From the NCBI GenBank assembly GCA_965368115.1, contig CBDULQ010000210.1, forward strand, positions 1 to 6,344: a stretch of DNA of 6,344 nucleotides. The letters run 5' to 3'. Origin of the DNA: CBDULQ01 sp965368115. Lineage in GTDB: Bacteria; Pseudomonadota; Gammaproteobacteria; SZUA-229. Shown piece by piece: positions 1 to 5,617 of the stretch; position 1 is the stretch's first letter; the number at the start of each line of letters is the position of its first letter. A program made the position numbers and the translations under genes. Below the pieces are notes generated by a model. That model ran no database searches, was not told the DNA's origin, and worked only from the letters and a program-made list of their open reading frames with translations.

Positions 1-29
1 ATTATAGACAGGGCAGAGTGTAAAATAAT
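1..29 (-). promoter_or_regulatory. Possible leftward promoter at the window edge (perhaps for rnpB)
   Basis: Read on the minus strand, the first six bases form a perfect TATAAT. At 17-bp spacing the upstream hexamer is ATTATT (24-29), a poor -35. A better -35, TTTACA (19-24), sits only 12 bp away, too close for this -10 but compatible with a -10 starting at or beyond the window edge. In Pseudomonas and related genomes the RNase P RNA gene rnpB lies just downstream of rsmI in the same orientation, so a promoter here would fit. The rnpB gene itself is outside the window. The call rests on one hexamer and remembered synteny. Confidence 0.3.
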
Positions 30-61
30 CCGACAAACGGCAATCGGTCACCTGGAAAAAA

Positions 62-904
62 TCAGCTCTCACCATTTTTCGCCAGCGCCATTTTGTACAC
101 CTGGTTCTTCTTGGCACCGGTGATGCGTGCCGTCAACGCACTGGCCTGTTTCAACGGCAACTCACTCATCAGCACATCGAGCACGGTTTCAACCTGCACC
201 CTGTGCTCATCCGGCTGCGCATCCGCCGCCGCCTGGATCAACACGAATTCACCCTTACGCTGGTTCTCGTCACCGGCCACCCAGTCGACCAGTTCGCCCA
301 GCGGACTGCGGCGCAGGGTTTCGAAGGTTTTGGTCAGCTCGCGCGCCAGCAGGACTTCTCGCTGTTCGCCGACCACCGCACACAGGTCCCGCAGGGAGTC
401 CAGGATGCGATGACTGGATTCATAGAATATAACGCTCTGCGGCTGTTGTTTGAAAACCTCGTAGAACTGCCGTCGGGCGGCTGTACGGGCCGGCGGGAAC
501 CCGGCAAAACAGAACTGATCAGTGGCCAGGCCGGACGCGGACAGGGCGGCTATTGCAGCGCAGGCGCCGGGGATCGGACTGACCCGGATGCGTTGATCAT
601 GGGCCGCTTTTACCAGGCGGTAGCCGGGATCGCTGAGCAGCGGTGTACCGGCATCGGAGATCAGCGCGATGCTTAGACCGGACTGCAACTTTTCCACCAG
701 TTGCGGCGTCTGACTCTGTTCATTGTGATCGTGATAGGCCACCAGCGGCGTCGCGATCTGAAAATGGCTCAGAAGATGTCGACTATGTCTGGTATCTTCA
801 GCGGCAATTAGGTCAACATTAGCCAGCACGTCGATAGCACGCTGACTGATGTCGGACAAATTTCCGATCGGCGTTGCAATGATATACAGTACGCCCTGTT
901 TCAT
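62..904 (-). CDS. rsmI: RsmI, 16S rRNA (cytidine-1402-2'-O)-methyltransferase
   Basis: RsmI uses S-adenosylmethionine to 2'-O-methylate C1402 in the decoding centre of 16S rRNA, working on the 30S subunit in the cytoplasm. The 280-residue product (E. coli RsmI is 286) has the tetrapyrrole-methylase fold. GVLYIIATPIGNLSDI opens it (4-19), followed by AAEDTRHSRHLL (34-45), ISDAGTPLLSDPGYRLV (82-98), the SAM-pocket stretch SPIPGACAAIAAL (109-121), VIFYESSHRI (158-167), RELTKTFET (188-196) and KGEFVLIQ (217-224). The C-terminal segment LPLKQASALTARITGAKKN (249-267) is the small domain typical of RsmI. The start chosen is the ATG at 902-904, matching the family N-terminus. A GTG two codons upstream (908-910) has the better-spaced ribosome site, GGAG (917-920) six bases away, and may be the true start. 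In-frame codons further upstream to 952 look non-native. It is divergent from lpoA. Confidence 0.96.
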   Translation of the reverse strand: MKQGVLYIIATPIGNLSDISQRAIDVLANVDLIAAEDTRHSRHLLSHFQIATPLVAYHDHNEQSQTPQLVEKLQSGLSIALISDAGTPLLSDPGYRLVKAAHDQRIRVSPIPGACAAIAALSASGLATDQFCFAGFPPARTAARRQFYEVFKQQPQSVIFYESSHRILDSLRDLCAVVGEQREVLLARELTKTFETLRRSPLGELVDWVAGDENQRKGEFVLIQAAADAQPDEHRVQVETVLDVLMSELPLKQASALTARITGAKKNQVYKMALAKNGES

Positions 905-932
905 TGACACGGTTTGCTCCACACAAGATACT
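904..932 (+). promoter_or_regulatory. Sigma-70 type promoter of the lpoA-yraN-diaA-FAD dehydrogenase operon
   Basis: A perfect -35 box TTGACA at 904-909 is followed, after exactly 17 bp, by GATACT at 927-932, which matches four of six -10 consensus positions. Transcription would start near 939, leaving a leader of about 35 bases before the lpoA ATG at 974. The -35 box lies over the start codon region of rsmI on the other strand. No other match of this quality was found in the 69-bp divergent region. This is a sequence prediction only. Confidence 0.6.
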
Positions 933-942
933 TTGGAGCGCC

Positions 943-951
943 ATAATAACA
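943..951 (-). promoter_or_regulatory. Possible extended -10 element driving rsmI
   Basis: On the minus strand positions 951-943 read TGTTATTAT, an extended -10 (TGn) followed by TATTAT, which matches five of six consensus bases. No good -35 lies at 16-18 bp, which is tolerated for extended -10 promoters. Transcription would start near 936 and leave about 30 bases of leader before the rsmI start. Confidence 0.35.
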
Positions 952-973
952 CCTGGTCAGAAGCTGATTCATA

Positions 974-2869
974 ATGATATTTCGCACGCGATTCCTTGTT
1001 TATTCCCTTACCGCCCTGTTACTCAATGCCTGTACCGGTGTGCCGACCACACCGACCCCTGACCAGACAGCCGTCGACGCCCAGGGCGATCTACTGGTGC
1101 CTTCGGCGGTGCCCGAAGAAAATCCTGAAACATATGTGCAACTCGCCGCTCAGACCCAGGGCGAAGAACGTGACGCCCATCTGCTGCACGCCGCCGAGCT
1201 GTATATCGACCGCGGCGACTACGATGCGGCCAACGCCCAGCTGCAGGCCATCAGTCTGGCCAGTGCCAGCACCCGCACCATGCAGATGATGCAATGGGTT
1301 TCGGCGCGCATCGAACTCGGCCAGGGTCGCCCTCGCGAAGCGCTGAAACTGCTGGAATTCTCATCCATCCTCGACAATGACATGCAGATTCGCGTGCACC
1401 GCCTGCGCGCCCAGGCCTTCCTCGATGCCGGCTATCCGCTGGAAGCGGCGAAAACGCGCATGCAGATGGATCAGTTGCTCAGCGACGAAGCCGCGCGCCG
1501 CAGTAATCAGCAGGCGATCTGGGAGGCCCTGTCGCTGTTGCCCGCAACCACCCTGAACCAGCTCAGCCAGGCACCGCTGAACCCGGTCTTCCTGGGCTGG
1601 GTGGAACTGGCAAAAATCGCCAAACGTGGCCAGATCGACTGGCAGAATCTGCAGGACGGCCTGTTCGCCTGGCGCAAACGTTATCCGAATCATCCGGCCG
1701 CCGAGTTCTTCATCGAGGAACTTGGCCGCAAACAGATCGAGCTGATGGACCGGCCCTCGCACATTGCGGTGCTGCTGCCACTGACCGGTCCCTATGCCGG
1801 TGTCGCCGGCGCCATCCGCGACGGTTTCATGACCGCCTACTACGAACACCCGGACCCGCAGTTGCGACCGAAAATCTCCTTTTACGATACCGGTAAAAAC
1901 CCGGCGGAAATCTGGAACACCTATCGCCGCGCCGTCGACAAGGGTGCCGATTTCGTGGTCGGCCCGTTCCTCAAGTCCGCCGTCGACAACCTGGCCCAGG
2001 CCACCGAACTGGACGTGCCGACACTGACCCTGAACTATGCCCACGGTCAGCAGGAAATCACCGGCAACCTGTACCAGTTCGGTTTATTGCCGGAGGACGA
2101 AGCCCGCCAGGCCGCGGAAATGGCGTTTCGTCAGGGTCACCAGCTGGCCGCGGCACTGGTCCCGCAGGGCGACTGGGGCCATCGACTGGTCACCGCATTC
2201 CAGCAACGTTTCGAGGAACTGGGCGGACAACTGATCAGCGCTCAGACCTACACCCCCGGCGCCAATGACTTCAAACGGCCGATCCAGAGTCTGCTGAACA
2301 TTCATCACAGCTACGCGCGTTATAAAAAAGTGCACCGCATCATCGGCGGCGATGTCAAATTCATCCCTTATCGGCGTCAGGACGTGGACTCGATTTTCAT
2401 TGCCGCCACACCCAAGGATGCACGTCAGCTCAAACCCCAGTTTAAATTTCACTACGCCGGTGAATTACCGGTATACGCCACATCGCACGCCTACACCGGC
2501 AAACTGAACCCGCAGGCGGATCGCGATATCGACGACCTGTATTATTGCGACATGCCCTGGATACTGAATCCGTCGAAACCACTGAAACAGGCATTACACA
2601 CCTACTGGCCGGAACAGCAGCAGTACACCCGATTCTTTGCCATGGGCGCCGATGCCTACAACCTGATCCCGTTCATGGGCCGCCTGCAACAGAAAAGCTA
2701 CGAGCGCTTCTCGGGGCAGACCGGCAACATTTATCTGGACCCCTACCATCGCCTGCATCGCGAATTGCTCTGGGCCCAGTTCGTGCGTGGCGAGCCCACA
2801 CTGATCGACCTCAATTCCCTGCCCGCGAGCATTACCCTTGACCCGGACAGCACCGCCGCAAACCAGTAG
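974..2869 (+). CDS. lpoA: LpoA, outer-membrane lipoprotein activator of penicillin-binding protein 1A
   Basis: LpoA (LppC family) reaches from the outer membrane through the periplasm and stimulates the peptidoglycan synthase PBP1A. The 631-residue product (E. coli about 678) begins with a lipoprotein signal peptide: basic FRTRF, hydrophobic LVYSLTALLL, then lipobox LNAC with the lipidated Cys at residue 20. Thr at +2 instead of Asp agrees with outer-membrane sorting. Residues about 50-255 are helical, TPR-like and rich in Ala, Leu and Gln (AAELYIDRGDYDAANAQL). From about 262 a periplasmic-binding-protein fold begins with HIAVLLPLTGPYAGVAGAIR (263-282) and continues through FVVGPFLKSAVDNL (327-340) to the end, as in the LpoA C-domain. 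The ATG at 974 lacks a strong Shine-Dalgarno, but it places the signal peptide correctly. It is first in a rightward operon behind a TTGACA-17-GATACT promoter, and its end overlaps yraN by 32 bases. The conserved neighbours support orthology with lpoA. Confidence 0.95.
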   Translation: MIFRTRFLVYSLTALLLNACTGVPTTPTPDQTAVDAQGDLLVPSAVPEENPETYVQLAAQTQGEERDAHLLHAAELYIDRGDYDAANAQLQAISLASASTRTMQMMQWVSARIELGQGRPREALKLLEFSSILDNDMQIRVHRLRAQAFLDAGYPLEAAKTRMQMDQLLSDEAARRSNQQAIWEALSLLPATTLNQLSQAPLNPVFLGWVELAKIAKRGQIDWQNLQDGLFAWRKRYPNHPAAEFFIEELGRKQIELMDRPSHIAVLLPLTGPYAGVAGAIRDGFMTAYYEHPDPQLRPKISFYDTGKNPAEIWNTYRRAVDKGADFVVGPFLKSAVDNLAQATELDVPTLTLNYAHGQQEITGNLYQFGLLPEDEARQAAEMAFRQGHQLAAALVPQGDWGHRLVTAFQQRFEELGGQLISAQTYTPGANDFKRPIQSLLNIHHSYARYKKVHRIIGGDVKFIPYRRQDVDSIFIAATPKDARQLKPQFKFHYAGELPVYATSHAYTGKLNPQADRDIDDLYYCDMPWILNPSKPLKQALHTYWPEQQQYTRFFAMGADAYNLIPFMGRLQQKSYERFSGQTGNIYLDPYHRLHRELLWAQFVRGEPTLIDLNSLPASITLDPDSTAANQ

Positions 2870-3209
2870 TGCCAGCAGCGGATCACAGGCCGAACTCCAG
2901 GCCTGTGATTACCTGCTGGCGCGCGGTCTGAAACTGGTGGAAAAAAATTATCGTTGCAAACGCGGTGAAATCGATCTGATCATGCGCGATGGCAACAGCC
3001 TGGTCTTCGTTGAAGTGCGGTACCGTAAAAACTTCGACTATGGTGGCGCTGCTGCCAGCATTACGGCAAAAAAACAGGAAAAACTTCAGCTAACCGCATT
3101 ACACTATATGCAGCATCGGTCAGGGCAATGTAATGTGCGTTTCGATGTAATCGCGATTACCGGCACCGGCCGTCAACAACAACTGGAATGGATCAGCAAC
3201 GCCTTCTAG
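2838..3209 (+). CDS. yraN: YraN, UPF0102 family nuclease-fold protein
   Basis: This is a 123-residue UPF0102 protein (E. coli YraN is 131). The family has a restriction-endonuclease-like fold, but its biological role is not settled. Visible conserved elements are AELQACDYLLARG (18-30), NYRCKRGEIDLI (37-48, with acidic Glu44 and Asp46), LVFVEVRYR (55-63, with Glu59) and KKQEKLQLTA (78-87), then VRFDVIAI (100-107). The acidic and Glu-x-Val-Arg positions correspond to the nuclease-like active-site residues of the fold; Arg replaces the more usual Lys in FVEVK. The only usable start before the conserved region is TTG at 2838, since the frame is closed by a stop at 2802-2804. The gene therefore starts inside the lpoA end and is probably translationally coupled to it. 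It is followed by diaA after 35 bases. Confidence 0.93.
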   Translation: MTRTAPPQTSSASSGSQAELQACDYLLARGLKLVEKNYRCKRGEIDLIMRDGNSLVFVEVRYRKNFDYGGAAASITAKKQEKLQLTALHYMQHRSGQCNVRFDVIAITGTGRQQQLEWISNAF

Positions 3210-3244
3210 GGCCTGTTAACACCATCCGTCACCATCCCGATAAG

Positions 3245-3829
3245 ATGAATCTACTCGATCGCATTGAAAAAAATTTTTCCGAAAGCATCGCCATTCAACA
3301 GAATGCGGTAGCGGTATTACAGAACCACATTGCACTGGCCGCTCAGATGCTGACCCATTGCCTGCTCGCCGGCGGCAAAATTCTCAGCTGCGGCAACGGC
3401 AGCACCCTGTGCGATGCCGAGCATTTCAGTTCGCTGATGCTGCACCGCTTCGAGACCGAACGCCCGGGATTACCCGCCATCGCGCTGACAGCCAGTACCA
3501 CGCTCAACGCCATCGCCCACGACGGGTTGCTCGACCAGGTATTCGCCAAACAACTGCAGACGCTGGGGCACACCGGCGACATCCTGCTGGTGCTATCGGC
3601 GGGCGGCGCCAGCAACAGCCTGCTGCAGGCCATCAACGCCGCCCACCAGCGCGACATGCATGTGATCCTGCTCAGTAGCCAGGACGACCTGGAACTGGCG
3701 CAGACACTGCAACCGGACGACATCGAAATACGCATCCCGTCAAGGGCCACACCGCGCATTCAGGAAATGCATCGCTTCATTATTCATTGCCTCTGCGACC
3801 TGATCGACCATCAGTTGATGGGAGGCTAG
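3245..3829 (+). CDS. diaA: DiaA, SIS-domain DnaA initiator-associating protein
   Basis: In E. coli, DiaA is a tetrameric SIS-fold protein that binds DnaA and promotes its assembly at oriC so that initiation is timely. This 194-residue product (E. coli 196) carries ILSCGNGSTLCDAEHFSSLM (46-65), HRFETERPGLPAIAL (67-81), a second SIS strand GDILLVLSAGG (111-121) and the tail EIRIPSRATPRIQEMH (161-176) plus CLCDLID (182-188). These closely parallel E. coli DiaA. Relatives are often labelled phosphoheptose isomerase GmhA. Against that, the GmhA catalytic Glu that follows the conserved His by four residues (HFAEE) is Leu here (HFSSL), as expected for a non-enzymatic DiaA. The ATG at 3245 matches the family start; a longer in-frame ATG at 3188 lies inside yraN and adds unconserved residues. 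No strong ribosome site is visible. It is third in the operon and ends five bases before the next start. Confidence 0.9.
   Translation: MNLLDRIEKNFSESIAIQQNAVAVLQNHIALAAQMLTHCLLAGGKILSCGNGSTLCDAEHFSSLMLHRFETERPGLPAIALTASTTLNAIAHDGLLDQVFAKQLQTLGHTGDILLVLSAGGASNSLLQAINAAHQRDMHVILLSSQDDLELAQTLQPDDIEIRIPSRATPRIQEMHRFIIHCLCDLIDHQLMGG
3821..3825 (+). promoter_or_regulatory. Ribosome binding site deciding the GTG start of the FAD dehydrogenase
   Basis: GGAGG lies inside the last codons of diaA, nine bases before GTG at 3835. It supports that GTG over the in-frame ATG at 3787, which is buried within diaA, and suggests coupled translation of the two genes. Confidence 0.75.
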
Positions 3830-3834
3830 ACACT

Positions 3835-5214
3835 GTGGACCCGAAATTCGTCAGCCGCATCGGCGCCATCGTCGACGCCGGGGACCTGCTCACCGAACGC
3901 GCCGACTGCCTGACTTACGGCTATGACAACAGTCGACGTCAGGCCATCCCCGATCTGGTGGTATTCCCGCGTAGCACGCACCAGGTCCAGCAACTGTTAC
4001 AGGTCTGCAATGAATTCCACGTACCGGTGCTGGCGCGCGGTCGCGGCACTGGCACCACCGGCGCCACCGTGCCCGAGGACGGCGGACTGGTGATGTCGTT
4101 CGAGCGCATGAATCGCATCATCAAGATCGACCCGGACAACCGGGTGATGGTGGTACAACCGGGCGTAACCAATCAGCAGGTACAGGACGCCGCGGCGGAA
4201 CAGGGTTTTTTCTGGGCGCCCGATCCGACCAGCGCCGCCTACTGCAGCGTTGGCGGCAACCTGGCTTATAACTCCGCCGGCCCGCGCGCGGTCAAGTACG
4301 GCACCTGCCGGGAAAACACCTTAGGGTTACAGGCCGTCACCGGTGCCGGTGAACTGATTCACTGTGGCGTGTACACCACCAAGGGTGTGGTCGGTTACGA
4401 CCTGACCCGACTGATCATTGGTTCCGAAGGTACCCTGGCAGTGATCACCGAAGCCACACTCAAACTACTGCCCAAACCGGAAGGTAAACGCACCCTGCAG
4501 TGCACCTACGACAGCATGGATGCGGCGGCCAGGGCGGTGTCGGCCATCATGGCCCAGCCGGTCACGCCCTGTGCACTTGAATTCATCGATGAAAACGCCA
4601 TCAACATGGTGCGCGAATATTCCACCGCCGAGCTGCCGGAAACGGCCGGCGCCATGCTGATGATCGAAGTCGACGGCAACGAACGCCATCTGGACGCGGA
4701 CGTGGACATCATCAGTCAGGCCGCCAGAGTCGACGGCTGCCTGAATATCAAATCCGCCAGTACCGCCGAGGAAACCCGAGCACTGTGGGAAACCCGCAAG
4801 GCACTGTCGCCGAGCCTGCGTAAAATCGCGCCGAAAAAAATCAACGAAGATGTGGTGGTACCGGTTTCCAGTATGGCCGCACTGATCAACGGACTTAACC
4901 TGCTCAGCCAGCAGTACGACATTCCCATCGTCAATTTCGGCCATGCCGGTAACGGCAATATTCATGTCAACCTGCTGGTCGATCCCGATGATCCGGCACA
5001 GATGCGCAACGCCCACCAATGCCTGGACAAGGTGTTCGACCTGGTGCTGTCACTCAACGGCACGCTGTCCGGTGAGCATGGTGTGGGACTGGAAAAACGG
5101 GACTATGTGTACAAGGAACTGTCGGCCAGCGAAATTCGCCTGATGCACGGCATCAAGCGCGAATTCGACCCCAACAATATTCTCAATACGGGCAAGAGCC
5201 TGCCACCGGAATAA
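3835..5214 (+). CDS. FAD-linked 2-hydroxy acid dehydrogenase, GlcD/D-lactate dehydrogenase family
   Basis: This 459-residue enzyme belongs to the vanillyl-alcohol-oxidase type FAD family (FAD_binding_4 plus FAD-oxidase C-terminal domains), which oxidises D-2-hydroxy acids such as glycolate, D-lactate or D-2-hydroxyglutarate to 2-oxo acids. FAD-contacting motifs include PVLARGRGTGTTG (64-76), SVGGNLAYNSAGP (138-150) and IIGSEGTLAVITEATLKL (194-211). The C-terminal domain has NEDVVVP (337-343), FGHAGNGNIHVN (368-379, the His-containing metal/substrate motif), LSGEHGVGLEK (411-421) and FDPNNILNTGK (444-454). Length and motifs are complete. Substrate cannot be decided from sequence: it resembles glycolate oxidase subunit GlcD, but no glcE or glcF follows, so a stand-alone D-lactate or D-2-hydroxyglutarate dehydrogenase is as likely. 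The GTG start is set by GGAGG nine bases upstream. It is last in the operon, five bases after diaA, and a hairpin follows the stop. Confidence 0.88.
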   Translation: MDPKFVSRIGAIVDAGDLLTERADCLTYGYDNSRRQAIPDLVVFPRSTHQVQQLLQVCNEFHVPVLARGRGTGTTGATVPEDGGLVMSFERMNRIIKIDPDNRVMVVQPGVTNQQVQDAAAEQGFFWAPDPTSAAYCSVGGNLAYNSAGPRAVKYGTCRENTLGLQAVTGAGELIHCGVYTTKGVVGYDLTRLIIGSEGTLAVITEATLKLLPKPEGKRTLQCTYDSMDAAARAVSAIMAQPVTPCALEFIDENAINMVREYSTAELPETAGAMLMIEVDGNERHLDADVDIISQAARVDGCLNIKSASTAEETRALWETRKALSPSLRKIAPKKINEDVVVPVSSMAALINGLNLLSQQYDIPIVNFGHAGNGNIHVNLLVDPDDPAQMRNAHQCLDKVFDLVLSLNGTLSGEHGVGLEKRDYVYKELSASEIRLMHGIKREFDPNNILNTGKSLPPE

Positions 5215-5218
5215 ACCG

Positions 5219-5246
5219 GGGGAAGTTCAGGTTGAACCTCCCCTTT
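5219..5246 (+). terminator. Probable intrinsic terminator of the lpoA operon
   Basis: Four bases after the dehydrogenase stop codon, an 11-base arm GGGGAAGTTCA (5219-5229) pairs with TGAACCTCCCC (5233-5243) with one mismatch and a three-base loop. It is followed by TTTCCT. The stem is strong, but the T-tract is short and interrupted, so termination could be partial. It is the only convincing hairpin before the convergent Rhs unit. Confidence 0.6.
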
Positions 5247-5296
5247 CCTGGGTTACTCAATTCACCCTAATCTCTGAAAGCTTTTGCAACCTCAAA

Positions 5297-5322
5297 GGGG
5301 TCATCTCATTAGACCTGACCCC
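5297..5322. repeat. GGGGTCA/TGACCCC palindromic element, REP-like
   Basis: Perfect 7-bp inverted arms, GGGGTCA (5297-5303) and TGACCCC (5316-5322), flank a 12-base loop. On the minus strand the element reads GGGGTCAGGTCT followed by an AT-rich centre and TGACCCC. This pattern resembles short palindromes I recall as scattered in gammaproteobacterial genomes, often near IS200-like/RAYT transposase genes. No transposase is visible here, so this would be a solitary or decayed copy. It could also act as a bidirectional hairpin between convergent genes, though it lacks a T-tract. Confidence 0.5.
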
Positions 5323-5348
5323 GTTCTGGCTAGACCCCGTTCTGGCTA
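5317..5348. repeat. Perfect tandem duplication of a 16-bp unit
   Basis: GACCCCGTTCTGGCTA occurs at 5317-5332 and again, without a gap or mismatch, at 5333-5348. The first copy overlaps the right arm of the neighbouring palindrome, so the unit looks like the palindrome's flank copied once. The stop codon of the presumed immunity gene (minus strand, 5330-5332) lies at the junction of the two copies. Confidence 0.9.
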
Positions 5349-5617
5349 ATAAGAGATTGTAGTTTTTTAGCTATAGCTTCTGTTGCTTGACGATCACCAA
5401 TCAACCCCATATGCTCCGTTTCAACCCACCAGAGATATTCAAATATTTCATGAATAGGTTTTTGTGAAATAAGCAACTTATATACTGATGGCACATACGA
5501 ATCATACTCATCTGATGCCTCACGAACATCCTGTATTCCAATCGGATCCCAGTCTCTCAGCATAATATCTTTTATTTCTGTATGTAGGTTTTTTGCTCGT
5601 TCTAAATTTTCACTCAT
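5330..5617 (-). CDS. Presumed immunity protein for the adjacent Rhs toxin
   Basis: This is a 95-residue acidic protein without signal peptide or membrane segment, so it is expected in the cytoplasm. It contains DIMLRDWDPIGI (17-28), DEYDSYVPSVYKLL (36-49) and EYLWWVETEHMGL (61-73). This WDPIG plus DEYD-x-Y pattern recalls a family of small conserved proteins, possibly DUF1871/YugE-like, that I have seen beside polymorphic toxins; the family name is from memory and uncertain. Its ATG overlaps the toxin stop by one base (TAATG), and AGGAG (5625-5629) sits seven bases upstream, so the two genes are translationally coupled in the usual toxin-then-immunity order. Function is inferred from this position and size. 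The final residues, roughly SQNGV, and the stop are encoded within the 16-bp tandem repeat and may not be ancestral. Base composition is much lower in GC than the operon to the left. Confidence 0.7.
   Translation of the reverse strand: MSENLERAKNLHTEIKDIMLRDWDPIGIQDVREASDEYDSYVPSVYKLLISQKPIHEIFEYLWWVETEHMGLIGDRQATEAIAKKLQSLISQNGV

Noticed and set aside
1..61. Rho-independent terminator for rsmI just after its stop
   Set aside because: A run of T follows the stop on the minus strand, but no adequate GC-rich stem precedes it. The CCGA/TCGG pairing further on is only four bases.
203..676. Open frame on the plus strand across rsmI (157 residues)
   Set aside because: It is the complement of well-conserved RsmI motifs and its translation resembles no protein family.
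905..952. Extended N-terminus for RsmI (16 further codons)
   Set aside because: These codons lie in the divergent promoter region and have no counterpart in RsmI proteins; only the GTG at 908-910 remains a serious alternative.
1361..2044. Long open frame on the minus strand within lpoA (227 residues)
   Set aside because: It lies antisense to a clearly conserved lpoA and has no recognisable domain. GC-rich genes commonly leave their opposite strand open.
3188..3244. Longer start for diaA at the ATG inside yraN
   Set aside because: The extra 19 residues are not conserved in DiaA, and the downstream ATG at 3245 matches the family N-terminus.
3787..3834. Longer start for the FAD dehydrogenase inside diaA
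   Set aside because: The added residues are a frame-shifted reading of diaA, and GGAGG correctly spaced before GTG 3835 marks the real start.
4465..5019. Minus-strand open frame (184 residues) inside the FAD dehydrogenase
   Set aside because: His/Asp/Gly-rich translation typical of an antisense shadow of a GC-rich gene, with no ribosome site or conserved motif.
5215..5330. Possible CRISPR or attachment site in the intergenic repeats
   Set aside because: Only two adjacent copies of a 16-bp unit and one palindrome are present, with no spacers, tRNA end or integrase. A small repeat element explains them better.
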